Below are positions 22,966-31,400 of a stretch of DNA of 64,000 nt, piece by piece. The position numbers and the translations under genes are program-made. Position 1 is the first letter of the stretch. Every line of letters starts with the position of its first letter. The notes under the pieces were generated by a model. That model was not told the DNA's origin, ran no database searches, and was given only the letters and a program-made list of their open reading frames with translations. This stretch comes from Anoxybacillus tepidamans PS2 (GTDB taxonomy: Bacteria; Bacillota; Bacilli; Bacillales; Anoxybacillaceae). The stretch is from contig NZ_JHVN01000011.1 of the NCBI RefSeq assembly GCF_000620165.1, positions 62,001 through 126,000 of the forward strand, read 5' to 3'.

Positions 22966-22994
22966 ATTGTACTCCCACAATGTAGTACCGTCAA
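22966..22994 (-). promoter_or_regulatory. sigma-A promoter of sdhCAB
   Basis: TTGACG (22989-22994) and TACAAT (22966-22971) with a 17-bp spacer on the minus strand, about 120 bp before sdhC. Confidence 0.8.
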
Positions 22995-23120
22995 GAAAAC
23001 GAGTTCATAAAATGTTCAATCGTTTGAAAATTACAACAATATTTACGCAAAAATCGAAAGAAACATGCTGATTTCTCTCCATTGTTCGGCTATAATGAGT
23101 GGTAGAAAGAGGGGAAGTAT

Positions 23121-23576
23121 GTGAAACCTATATCATTTCAAGAACAATATGAAACGCTGCAACATATCGACATTCCAGCCTTTGGCTATGGACTTATTCG
23201 TGAAATTCTTATTCCTGATTTGCTCGGCAAAGAGACAGCGAGCATTTTATATTGGGCTGGAAAACAATTAGCGCGTCGCTACCCGTTAGAAACATTGGGC
23301 GATGTCATTTTATTTTTCGAAAAAGCTGGCTGGGGACCGCTTGTTGTGACGAAAGAAACTAGCGAAGAATTAGAACTTGAGTTGACAGGGCCGATCATCG
23401 CCGCCCGTATGGACATAAACGACGACTGTTCCTTTCAACTAGAGGCTGGCTTTCTCGCACAACAAATTGAACTTCAAAAACGGTGTGTCGCCGAAGCGTA
23501 TGAACAGCAGAAAAAACGCGCGAAAAAAGTAATATTTACGGTGAAATGGGACCGTAAAGACACCGTTGAAGAATAA
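23121..23576 (+). CDS. yslB: YslB, DUF2507/V4R-like protein
   Basis: 151 residues starting with GTG behind GAAAGAGGGGA. The sequence ILIPDLLGKETASILYWAGKQLARRYPLE resembles the B. subtilis YslB/DUF2507 family, a small soluble protein with a V4R-like fold and no defined reaction. The C-terminus is basic (QQKKRAKKVIF). It is divergent from sdhC, as in B. subtilis, and one of few plus-strand genes here. The stop codon is followed within 3 bases by the left direct repeat of the palindromic element. Confidence 0.85.
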   Translation: MKPISFQEQYETLQHIDIPAFGYGLIREILIPDLLGKETASILYWAGKQLARRYPLETLGDVILFFEKAGWGPLVVTKETSEELELELTGPIIAARMDINDDCSFQLEAGFLAQQIELQKRCVAEAYEQQKKRAKKVIFTVKWDRKDTVEE

Positions 23577-23579
23577 AAC

Positions 23580-23844
23580 GAACGGTGCACAGGTGTGGTG
23601 ATGATCCAATAAAAACCAATTGGCATTGCTTGATTCCTAGCTTTTCTGCCGTAGTCGGCGAAGCTCTGCTTGCCGACTGGGCATGCCATATGCATGCCCT
23701 CCTCGAACACCGAACGCTTTGCGGGCAAATGCATTTGCCCGCTAGCGTTCTTGTTCGAGGGAAGAGGCAGAAAAGCCTGTGTCTAGCTATATCATTCCAT
23801 ATTTTTAGTAAAATAATGGATCATCAACACTTGTGAACGGTGCA
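23580..23844. mobile_element. MITE-like palindromic element with 10-bp flanking direct repeat
   Basis: A 245-bp core (23590-23834) is bounded by a perfect direct repeat GAACGGTGCA (23580-23589 and 23835-23844), as expected of a target-site duplication. Just inside are imperfect terminal inverted repeats sharing TGATGATCCA. The interior is nested palindromes: CTTTTCTGCC (23641-23650) pairs with 23766-23775. Within that are an AGTCGGC/GCCGACT hairpin, a GGGCATGC/GCATGCCC hairpin, and a long hairpin with CCTCGAACA/TGTTCGAGG arms around the 22-nt palindrome 23721-23742. No coding region is evident. Confidence 0.65.
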
Positions 23845-23845
23845 A

Positions 23846-23898
23846 CAAAAATGTTTTCGACTGTCAATCAAGCAAATAGCCTTGACAGTCGAAAACGC
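23846..23898 (-). terminator. lysC terminator
   Basis: A perfect 15-bp stem GTTTTCGACTGTCAA/TTGACAGTCGAAAAC with a 14-nt loop is followed on the minus strand by ATTTTTG. It lies about 50 bp past the lysC stop codon. Confidence 0.75.
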
Positions 23899-23946
23899 CC
23901 ATTAGCATTTACCTAATTTCTTAATCGATCCCTAGCCTGTCCCTTT

Positions 23947-25167
23947 TTAGGAATTCAATGCGGCCGCTTCTTCAAGTTGGAATGCAGCGTGTAATGCTTC
24001 CACCGCTTTAACCATGCTTTCCTGCGCCACAACTGTTGAAATTTTAATCTCGGACGTACTTACCATCTTGACCTCAATCCCGCATTCCGCCAGCACCTCA
24101 AACATTTGCGCAGCGACGCCTGGATTGGAGATCATGCCCGAACCTACAATCGATACTTTTGCTAATTCGCTTTCGTATTCGACCTTTACTCCTCCTAGCG
24201 ACTGCAATACTTGTAGCGTTTCAGGCAGATCTTCTGTGCGAATTGAAAAAGAAACTGATGAAGTTTCGTTATTTGTGATGCTCTGAATAATAATATCGAC
24301 GTTAATCCCGCGATGAGCCAGCGATGTAAAAATAGTTGGCAATGCTTGCAGTCCTCTTGGCAGCCCTTGAACAGTCACCCTCGTGACTTGATCTTCAAAA
24401 GCAATGCCTCTAACAATCAACTGTTGTTCCATTAAAACATCCTCCTTTACGATCGTGCCTCTTTCTTGTTCCATGCTTGAGCGAACTTCCAATGGCACTT
24501 GGTAGTTTTTCGCAAATTCCACCGCGCGCGGATGCAAGACACCCGCTCCTAAATTCGCCAATTCAAGCATTTCATCATATGAAATTTCTTTTAACTTTCT
24601 TGCTGTTTTGACATAACGGGGATCGGTTGTAAATACTCCTGTCACATCGGTATAAATATCGCATTTATCTGCCTGCAAAGCCGCTGCCAACGCCACTGCC
24701 GTCGTGTCGGAACCACCGCGTCCAAGCGTTGTAATTTCCCCCGCTTCAGTAACTCCCTGAAACCCCGCAACAATAACGATGTTGCCTTCTTGTAAGTATT
24801 GCTGAATGCATGATGTATCAATATCAATAATGCGGGCATTGCTATGAACCGCCTCTGTTTTGATTCGCGCTTGCCATCCTGTTAACGAAACGGCTTTATA
24901 TCCCTGTTCCTGTAAAGCCATCGCCAAAAGGGCAATGCTCACTTGCTCCCCCGTTGAAAGAAGCATATCCATTTCCCGCTTGCTTGGCTGGCTTGATAGT
25001 TGCTTAGCTAAGCCAACGAGTTCATCCGTCGTTTTTCCCATCGCAGAAACGACAACAACGACACGATTCCCATTTTTCACTTCCTGAATGACCCGATTAG
25101 CCACATTTTGAATGCGTTCAATGGAACCAACAGACGTTCCGCCAAATTTTTGAACAATAATTGCCAT
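23947..25167 (-). CDS. lysC: Aspartokinase (lysine-sensitive type), LysC
   Basis: I start at MAIIVQKFGGTSVGS (25167); an ATG three codons upstream is also possible. The 406 residues have the kinase signature VQKFGGTSVGS, then TTLGRGGSDTTAVALAAALQ near residue 145, and two C-terminal ACT domains (about 265-400) for feedback binding. It phosphorylates aspartate, the first step to lysine, diaminopimelate, threonine and methionine. The B. subtilis LysC gene has an internal start giving a beta subunit; MEQQLIVRGIAFEDQVTRV near residue 244 fits that pattern. An L-box riboswitch precedes it. Confidence 0.95.
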   Translation of the reverse strand: MAIIVQKFGGTSVGSIERIQNVANRVIQEVKNGNRVVVVVSAMGKTTDELVGLAKQLSSQPSKREMDMLLSTGEQVSIALLAMALQEQGYKAVSLTGWQARIKTEAVHSNARIIDIDTSCIQQYLQEGNIVIVAGFQGVTEAGEITTLGRGGSDTTAVALAAALQADKCDIYTDVTGVFTTDPRYVKTARKLKEISYDEMLELANLGAGVLHPRAVEFAKNYQVPLEVRSSMEQERGTIVKEDVLMEQQLIVRGIAFEDQVTRVTVQGLPRGLQALPTIFTSLAHRGINVDIIIQSITNNETSSVSFSIRTEDLPETLQVLQSLGGVKVEYESELAKVSIVGSGMISNPGVAAQMFEVLAECGIEVKMVSTSEIKISTVVAQESMVKAVEALHAAFQLEEAAALNS

Positions 25168-25212
25168 TCTCCTCATCCTTTATTCTAAGATGTTGCTCTA
25201 TACCGGTATAGA

Positions 25213-25475
25213 AAGAAAAAACAGCAATGAGAGATGTCTCATTGCTGTGCATAACGAAAAAAATACATTCGCTTCACACAGTGAGATAGCTCTCCAAGAT
25301 GAATCATCTTGACAGTCCTACATTTCTTAAACGCAGAACCAGCAGGAAAAGCAATGAGACTTTCCCCACTTCGGCGACGCTCCCCTTTCGACATTTTTCC
25401 TCGGAACTCATTTTCCTCCAAATGTCTACTCTTGAAGTTCGCACCTCTATCTTCACTTCCGTGTTCAGAAGTGTA
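25213..25475 (-). promoter_or_regulatory. Lysine riboswitch (L-box) with terminator upstream of lysC
   Basis: The minus strand reads, in order, the conserved L-box elements GATAGAGGTGCG (about 25441-25452), AAGAGTA, GGGGAGC with CGCCGAAG, GCTGGTTCTG, GACTGTC and GAGAGCTATC (about 25284-25295). A 12-bp terminator stem ACAGCAATGAGA/TCTCATTGCTGT (25221-25248) with six Ts follows. Bound lysine should favour the terminator and shut off lysC. It is an established riboswitch class and the element order is complete. Confidence 0.94.
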
Positions 25476-25495
25476 TAAATATGCAATTCAACGTA

Positions 25496-25524
25496 ATTAT
25501 ATCAATATTTTATTTGATTGACAA
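25496..25524 (-). promoter_or_regulatory. sigma-A promoter of the lysC leader
   Basis: TTGTCA (25519-25524) and TATAAT (25496-25501) with a 17-bp spacer on the minus strand, immediately after the uvrC stop codon. Confidence 0.85.
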
Positions 25525-25526
25525 TA

Positions 25527-27299
25527 CTATTCTCTTAACTTGGCGTAAATTTTCTCAGCAACCGCTCGCGGAATATTAGCTTTTTGCAATTCCTCGATCG
25601 TCGCTTCTTTCATGTTCTTCACAGAACCGAAATATTTCAGGAGCGCTTTTTTGCGTTTTTCCCCAATTCCAGGAATGTCGTCTAATACTGACTGAAATAA
25701 TGACTTTCCTCTCGTTTGCCGATGAAACGTGATCGCGAATCGATGCACTTCATCTTGAATGCGCTGCAGCAAATAAAACTCTTGACTATTACGCTCTAGC
25801 GGGACAATTTGCGGAGGCTCTCCCATGAGCAATTCGGATGTGCGGTGTTTATCATCTTTCACTAGACCGGCAAGCGGGATGTCCAAACCGAGCTCATTTT
25901 CTAATACATCCTTGACCGCTGCTAAATGTCCTTTTCCACCGTCTACTAAAATAAGATCTGGCAGCGGAAGCCCTTCTTTTAAGACGCGCGTGTAACGGCG
26001 ACGCACTACTTCGCGCATTGATTCATAATCATCAGGCCCTTGAACCGTCTTAATTTTATATTTGCGATATTCTTTCTTTTCAGGCTTGCCATCAACGAAA
26101 ACAACCATCGCCGAAACAGGATTGGTACCGTGAATATTGGAATTGTCAAATGCCTCAATTCGGCAAGGAGCCGGAATTCCAAGCGTTTTTCCCAGGTTAT
26201 CGACCGCCTTAACCGTCCGCTCTTCGTCACGTTCAATTAGATAAAATTTTTCTTTTAAAGCAATCGCTGCGTTCTTGCATGCCAACTCTACCAACTCTTT
26301 TTTCTTTCCTTTTTTCGGCTGGACAACTGTCACTTCGAGCAACTGTTCTGCCAGCTCACCATCGACTTCTGTTGGCACAATTACTTCCTTTGGCTTAAAA
26401 TGGTTGGCCTTCGTATAAAATTGTCCTAAAAACGTGAGCAATTCCTCCTCTGGCTCCTGATACATTGGAAACGTGGAAACGTCCCGCTCAATCAGTTTAC
26501 CTTGGCGGATAAAAAATACTTGAACGCACATCCAGCCTTTGTCGTAAGCATAGCCGAACACATCGCGGTCGATGAAATCATTCATCGTCATTTTCTGCTT
26601 TTCCATAATCGTTTCAATATGAGCAATTTGATCGCGGTATTCTTTAGCTCGCTCAAATTCGAGGGCTTCAGCCGCTTTGAACATTTTTTCCGTCAATTCT
26701 TTTTTGACTTCTTCGTGGCCTCCATTTAAAAAACGAACAATTTGTTCAACAATTTCCCTATTTTGTTGCTCTGTTACCGGATACACACACGGTGCGAGAC
26801 ATTGTCCCATATGATAGTAAAGACATACGCGGTTCGGCAACGACGAACATTTACGGAGCGGATACATTCGATCCAGCAGTTTTTTTGTTTCATTTGCCGC
26901 TTGAACGTTTGGATACGGTCCAAAATATTTGCCGCGGTCTCTTTTTACTTTTCTAGTAATGATAAGCCGCGGATGCTCTTCGGCTGTAATTTTAATAAAC
27001 GGATAGCTTTTATCATCCTTAAGCATGACGTTATATTTCGGATCGTACTTTTTGATGAGATTCATCTCTAAAATAAGCGCCTCAATGTTGGAGGAGGTTA
27101 CAATGTATTCAAAATCGGTAATTTCATTCACAAGGCGGAGCGTTTTGCCGTCGTGCGTGCCTGTAAAATACGAGCGCACCCGATTTTTCAATACTTTTGC
27201 CTTGCCGACATAAATTACTGTTCCGTGCTTATCTTTCATTAAATAGCAGCCCGGCTGCTCCGGCAATACAGACAACTTTTCTTTTAAGTGATCATGCAT
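25527..27299 (-). CDS. uvrC: UvrC, excinuclease ABC subunit C
   Basis: I start at [19 protein letters not shown] (27299), giving 590 residues. The GIY-YIG nuclease domain covers about 10-95 ([19 protein letters not shown]). A UvrB-binding UVR motif with [15 protein letters not shown] lies near 200-230. The RNase H-like nuclease domain ([31 protein letters not shown]) and C-terminal helix-hairpin-helix ([21 protein letters not shown]) follow. It makes the dual incisions in nucleotide excision repair. No terminator is seen before the lysC promoter. Confidence 0.96.
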   Translation of the reverse strand: MHDHLKEKLSVLPEQPGCYLMKDKHGTVIYVGKAKVLKNRVRSYFTGTHDGKTLRLVNEITDFEYIVTSSNIEALILEMNLIKKYDPKYNVMLKDDKSYPFIKITAEEHPRLIITRKVKRDRGKYFGPYPNVQAANETKKLLDRMYPLRKCSSLPNRVCLYYHMGQCLAPCVYPVTEQQNREIVEQIVRFLNGGHEEVKKELTEKMFKAAEALEFERAKEYRDQIAHIETIMEKQKMTMNDFIDRDVFGYAYDKGWMCVQVFFIRQGKLIERDVSTFPMYQEPEEELLTFLGQFYTKANHFKPKEVIVPTEVDGELAEQLLEVTVVQPKKGKKKELVELACKNAAIALKEKFYLIERDEERTVKAVDNLGKTLGIPAPCRIEAFDNSNIHGTNPVSAMVVFVDGKPEKKEYRKYKIKTVQGPDDYESMREVVRRRYTRVLKEGLPLPDLILVDGGKGHLAAVKDVLENELGLDIPLAGLVKDDKHRTSELLMGEPPQIVPLERNSQEFYLLQRIQDEVHRFAITFHRQTRGKSLFQSVLDDIPGIGEKRKKALLKYFGSVKNMKEATIEELQKANIPRAVAEKIYAKLRE

Positions 27300-27316
27300 C
27301 ACAATCACTCCATTAT

Positions 27317-28759
27317 TCAATCTATCCACTCATACAAAGTAATATTTCCATACACTGGATCCGCTAAAGTGCTCGATCGATATGTTTTTACTTTTCGTAA
27401 ATGACCGGCAAGCGGAATCCCCTGCATCTCGAATCCTTTGACGACATGATCTGTCAAATAAATTTTAACATGCTTATAGTTCGCTTTATGCTGTAAAAAA
27501 AATGAAAAATGCAATGCTTGTTCATACGGAAAATCAGCATGAAGATATTCGAGAACTCTCGCTTCCTCCCACGTATATAGAACAAATGATTCCTCTTTCT
27601 TCTCCATATCATATGCTAATTGATAAGAGGCTGGCAAACGCAAGGCTTGCTCGCGGATATTTAACGTGCCTACCATCATTTGTGTAATGATAACAATTAG
27701 CGCTAACAGTCGCTGATACGGAAAACTTTTATAAAAGAAACGAAGCCATATATAAAAAAGGCCGAAATGAATAAGCGGAATAATATGCCGCGGCTTTTCA
27801 ATATTTTGCGCAAATAGCGCCCAAACAAAATAAGAAGCAACCGATACTAAAAACCACCGCGGAAACGAAAATCGACGCTGTAAGCAAATAGCTGCGATAA
27901 ATGCGAACAGATAAAAAACAAGCAACATGGCCGTTCGACTAGAGACGCCTGCCCAAATTAAATTATAAAACAAAAAGCGGCTTGCCCGCTGCCAAAACGC
28001 TTCGTGATCATTAGACACCGTTCCGCCCCATTCTTGAAAATGCCCATTAGTAAACGACAAAGCTAATTTTAAAAAACTATGTAGGCCGCCTTCTGTCAAA
28101 GCGACAGCGATAACCCAAATAAGCTGGAACAAAAGCGCAGCAGCAGCCAGAAAAAATAAGCGCCGAACTCTTTGATGCATCTTCCAATCTGCCCACCATA
28201 AAAAAATCAGGGCGACGGCAAATGGAGCATATGAAAGACGAATACCTAAAAGAAGTCCGAAAAAAAACAGGGCAAGCAGATGGGCAGACCATGTGACTCG
28301 AGCGTACGCCCGCTCAACCGCCCACATATACCACCATAAAACAGCAAGCGCCGCTCCTTCCGACATCGGCTGGCTTCCTATCAAAGTAACATAGCTTGTC
28401 GATTGCACTAGAACAGTGATAGGCCATGCCGCCTCTTTAGCGCCATATTTTTTAGCTAGTAAAAATATGGGGACCGATGCTGAGCATAATAGCACTATAT
28501 TTAAAATAGACAGCGCTCTAGCAGGATTTGCTATAAACGCATGAACAAGCATTCCGCCCAAGATAAAATAAGGATAACCCGGAAAATGCGGCTGCATTGC
28601 CAATAAATCATAGCGCTCTAAAGCAAGGGCAAAATCTACTTGATCCCATGATGCAGCATATGGGCTGGCGTACATGATCTCTGCACAAAACAACAAGAAA
28701 AGCGCTATAAAACTAAAATATGACATATATCGATGATTTCTCAGAAAATATTTTTTCAT
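27317..28759 (-). CDS. Polytopic membrane glycosyltransferase-like protein (GT-C type)
   Basis: I start at [15 protein letters not shown] (28759) behind AGGTGAA. The 480 residues have about ten to twelve hydrophobic helices. The early loop [29 protein letters not shown] has acidic residues and the PHFPGYP run seen in GT-C enzymes that use polyprenyl-phosphate sugars. A hydrophilic C-terminal part (about 370-480) has no helix and probably faces outside. I cannot assign a substrate. It lies between uvrC and the iron genes and could serve the nearby surface glycan cluster. Confidence 0.65.
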   Translation of the reverse strand: MKKYFLRNHRYMSYFSFIALFLLFCAEIMYASPYAASWDQVDFALALERYDLLAMQPHFPGYPYFILGGMLVHAFIANPARALSILNIVLLCSASVPIFLLAKKYGAKEAAWPITVLVQSTSYVTLIGSQPMSEGAALAVLWWYMWAVERAYARVTWSAHLLALFFFGLLLGIRLSYAPFAVALIFLWWADWKMHQRVRRLFFLAAAALLFQLIWVIAVALTEGGLHSFLKLALSFTNGHFQEWGGTVSNDHEAFWQRASRFLFYNLIWAGVSSRTAMLLVFYLFAFIAAICLQRRFSFPRWFLVSVASYFVWALFAQNIEKPRHIIPLIHFGLFYIWLRFFYKSFPYQRLLALIVIITQMMVGTLNIREQALRLPASYQLAYDMEKKEESFVLYTWEEARVLEYLHADFPYEQALHFSFFLQHKANYKHVKIYLTDHVVKGFEMQGIPLAGHLRKVKTYRSSTLADPVYGNITLYEWID

Positions 28760-28782
28760 ATTGTTCACCTGCACAAACGAAA

Positions 28783-28811
28783 AAGTACAAGACTATTTTG
28801 CCTTGTACTTT
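28783..28811 (-). terminator. terminator of the FTR1 iron operon
   Basis: A 10-bp stem AAAGTACAAG/CTTGTACTTT followed by TT on the minus strand, at the stop codon of the FTR1 gene. Confidence 0.8.
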
Positions 28812-29744
28812 CTAAATTACATGCTTCGTCTTCGGTTCAAGCGCTTGAACGTTCATATCTTCTTGCTTCGACTTTTTGGCATTTTTTGAGTGACGGCTGC
28901 TAATAAGTAAATAAATCACAACAAAATATCCAATATATGCAATGACTTCTTCAAGAGATGGCATTGCCGAATAACCAAACAATGCTTTTAGAAAGACACC
29001 GACATCTCCTGGTAATAAAGGAGCGACACCGTGATCGCGAAGATAGTGGTCATAATCAATCGGATGCTCCGGCAAAAGCCACGTCAAATCATATACGTGC
29101 GGCATTACGCTTCCAATAATATTTAGATCTTGTAACATGGAAATTCCTTGCACTAAAAGCCCTGCCGCTATTAGGATAATGAAAGCCCCCGTCACTTTAA
29201 AGAAAGTCTTGAGCGGCACACGCATTGTTCCTTTAAAAAATATATAGCTGACTAGCGCTGCAATCACAACACCAGTAATCGCCCCCCAGCCTTGCATCGC
29301 AGCTCCAATGTTTCCGCCGGTAATGGCCGCAAAGAAAAACACGGTCTCAACTCCTTCGCGGAGCACAACTAAAAATGAATGTATAACCATCCCGACGACA
29401 TTGCCTGTCGTGATAAAACGATCCATTTTCCCTTCCATATTTTTCTTCATATCTCGGCTATGCTCTGCCATCCAAAACACCATTTGGGTTAACAAAATCG
29501 CCGAAATAAACATAATCGAGATTTTTAAATACATCTCGCTTCCCATCGCGGCAAAGCCTGTAAAAACAACTTGAAACAAAAGAGCAACTCCCACGCTTGC
29601 CAATACCGCTAATCCAGCACCAAGCCATACATATTTCGTATATTTAGTATGATTAACTCTTTTTAAATACGATGTAATAATTCCAACAATAAGCAGAGCT
29701 TCCAACACTTCGCGGAACGTGATTAACAGCGCTTGAACCTCCAT
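28812..29744 (-). CDS. FTR1-family high-affinity iron permease
   Basis: 310 residues with about seven membrane helices. The two FTR1/EfeU iron motifs are present: REVLEALL near residue 11 and REGVETVFFF near residue 129, both REXXE. Family members move ferric or ferrous iron across the membrane, usually with a redox or periplasmic partner. It follows an exported partner by 23 bp and is transcribed from a Fur-box promoter. No EfeB-type peroxidase or ferroxidase is adjacent, unlike ywbLMN in B. subtilis, so the partner arrangement differs. Confidence 0.9.
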   Translation of the reverse strand: MEVQALLITFREVLEALLIVGIITSYLKRVNHTKYTKYVWLGAGLAVLASVGVALLFQVVFTGFAAMGSEMYLKISIMFISAILLTQMVFWMAEHSRDMKKNMEGKMDRFITTGNVVGMVIHSFLVVLREGVETVFFFAAITGGNIGAAMQGWGAITGVVIAALVSYIFFKGTMRVPLKTFFKVTGAFIILIAAGLLVQGISMLQDLNIIGSVMPHVYDLTWLLPEHPIDYDHYLRDHGVAPLLPGDVGVFLKALFGYSAMPSLEEVIAYIGYFVVIYLLISSRHSKNAKKSKQEDMNVQALEPKTKHVI

Positions 29745-29767
29745 CGCAAGCTCTCCTTTCTACACGA

Positions 29768-30526
29768 TTAATTTCGCTTCCGACGCACCGAATAAATGAC
29801 CACACCAGCAATGACAACAACTAAAACAGCAAGCGGAATCCAGTTTTTTAATTTCGATAGATCCGTCCATTCTTTTTTTTCGGCTGCATCTGATTTTTCT
29901 GTTGCGCTTTCTGAAAAATGGCCAACTTTCAAGCTCTTTAACCCAAATTGTTTTTGCAACGATGTTAAAATGAACTCTTTGCTTTTCTTAAACTTCTCAA
30001 TATCCGATTGCTTTTTGCCGACGCCAAACAGCCCTGGATTTCCTAATGATTGCAAAGCATTGTCAAACTCTGTCCTCAATTGTTTATCGAGCGCTGCATC
30101 GTTCGCTTGAACAGAAGGAGAGAGCGCTTCGTATGTAGCAAATGCTTTCGCTAATAGACGCTTGCTTGTTTCGTATTGTTTAAAGTTTTTTTCGATATTT
30201 TCAAGACGGCGCGCAATGTTTAGAACGAGAATCTTTTTCATATCTCGCAGCACTGCCTCTTTATTTTTTGCGTCAATATCAGCTAGCACCGTTTGGGATG
30301 GTTCTGTTCCCATATGCATATCGAGTTCTTCTTTCACGGTTTCAAAAATCGTTTTTGCTTCTGCAAAGTCTGGCGGCTGTTGATTTAATTTTTCCGCCAT
30401 TTGCTTATACACTTCTGCAACTTTTTCTTCATTAGGGTCACCATAGGAGTAAGCAAAAGCCGTCATTGGTGGATAAGTGAGAATGAATATCAATAATAAA
30501 CAAAAAAATAAACGGAATGACTTCAT
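29768..30526 (-). CDS. Exported, membrane-anchored partner of the FTR1 permease
   Basis: I start at MKSFRLFFCLLL (30526) behind AGGAGGAG, giving 252 residues. A signal peptide ends near FAYSYG. An all-helical extracytoplasmic region (about 25-200) rich in Lys, Asp and Glu follows. A single C-terminal membrane helix (WIPLAVLVVVIAGVVIYSV) ends in RRKRN. I see no cupredoxin, peroxidase or M75 peptidase motif. Its place as first gene before an FTR1 permease, under a Fur box, suggests that it helps capture or deliver iron; this is inference. I know of no assigned function for this protein. Confidence 0.75.
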   Translation of the reverse strand: MKSFRLFFCLLLIFILTYPPMTAFAYSYGDPNEEKVAEVYKQMAEKLNQQPPDFAEAKTIFETVKEELDMHMGTEPSQTVLADIDAKNKEAVLRDMKKILVLNIARRLENIEKNFKQYETSKRLLAKAFATYEALSPSVQANDAALDKQLRTEFDNALQSLGNPGLFGVGKKQSDIEKFKKSKEFILTSLQKQFGLKSLKVGHFSESATEKSDAAEKKEWTDLSKLKNWIPLAVLVVVIAGVVIYSVRRKRN

Positions 30527-30550
30527 AATCCGATCTCCTCCTACACATTC

Positions 30551-30580
30551 AATGATAATGATTATCATCTTTTATGTCAA
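30551..30580 (-). promoter_or_regulatory. Fur-regulated promoter of the FTR1 operon
   Basis: TTGACA (30575-30580) and TATCAT (30552-30557) with a 17-bp spacer. A Fur box AATGATAATGATTATCAT (30551-30568), very near the 7-1-7 consensus, covers the -10 region. Iron-bound Fur should block RNA polymerase. Confidence 0.88.
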
Positions 30581-30591
30581 TATATGCATTC

Positions 30592-30620
30592 TAAAAAAGG
30601 ATAGAAGGTTTCTTCTATCC
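30592..30620 (-). terminator. terminator of the glycan cluster
   Basis: The stem GGATAGAAG/CTTCTATCC with loop AAAC and a TTTTTT tail on the minus strand, past the GT2 gene. Confidence 0.88.
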
Positions 30621-30638
30621 TCATGATGTCTTATTATT

Positions 30639-31400
30639 TCATGAACACTTTTTTTCATCTATATTTGGAAGTACATGAGCTGTAAAATCAATATCGACTT
30701 TTTTCACTGGCCGTTTCATCTCTTTCCATATAGCAGGAAATACTGACGTCATATAGGCGCGAAATTTTATAAACGACTGACCTGTTGTTCTTACTTTGTA
30801 GCGGATCGGCACTTCTTTCATCCGAAATCCTTTCCGTATTAAATTAAGTGTCAATACTTGAGCGTAGTTATAATCGTGAATAATCTCCGCATGTTCCATC
30901 GCTTGCCGCGAAAAGGCCCGCATTCCTGACTGTCCGTCATAAATCCACGTCCGCAACAGCAGCGATTGCAAACATGTAAAAAAATAATTGCCGAGACGGC
31001 GGTGCCACCTCATCCCCTTGATTTTGCCAAGAAACCTAGACCCCATTGTATAATCCGCTTCTCCTTTAAAAATTGGAGCAAGCAAATCAGGAATTTGTTC
31101 AGCAGGATATTCATTATCGGCATCAATCATCACACCGATATCCGCTCCAAGAGCAAGGCATTGCTGTAGCCCTTGTCGCACAGCTGCGCCCAGCCCTCTA
31201 TTTTGTTCCATCTGGTATATATAATCAGCTCCCGCTTTCTTCGCTACTCCTACGGTATGATCTGTTGATCCATCATCGATTACTAATACGTTTACTTCCA
31301 CAAGCGGGTGGAAATGACGGGGTATCTTTTTAATTACTTCGCCAATTGCTTCTTCTTCGTTATGTGCCGGTAAAAATACGATCACTTTTTGCTTTCTCAT
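30639..31400 (-). CDS. Family 2 glycosyltransferase (dolichyl-phosphate mannosyltransferase-like)
   Basis: 253 residues. VIVFLPAHNEEEAIGEVI opens a GT-A fold. VIDDGSTDHT near residue 40 and the metal-binding MIDADNEYP near residue 92 are the nucleotide-sugar and DXD-type motifs, and DGQSGMRAFSR near residue 155 is typical of the DPM1/GtrB-like branch. No membrane helix is seen. It probably transfers a sugar to a lipid carrier. Its start overlaps the preceding gene by 41 bp and it ends the four-gene cluster. Confidence 0.85.
   Translation of the reverse strand: MRKQKVIVFLPAHNEEEAIGEVIKKIPRHFHPLVEVNVLVIDDGSTDHTVGVAKKAGADYIYQMEQNRGLGAAVRQGLQQCLALGADIGVMIDADNEYPAEQIPDLLAPIFKGEADYTMGSRFLGKIKGMRWHRRLGNYFFTCLQSLLLRTWIYDGQSGMRAFSRQAMEHAEIIHDYNYAQVLTLNLIRKGFRMKEVPIRYKVRTTGQSFIKFRAYMTSVFPAIWKEMKRPVKKVDIDFTAHVLPNIDEKKCS

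Noticed and set aside
23585-23836. Plus-strand frame of 83 codons across the palindromic element
   Set aside because: It simply reads through nested inverted repeats, has no ribosome binding site, and the sequence is better explained by secondary structure.
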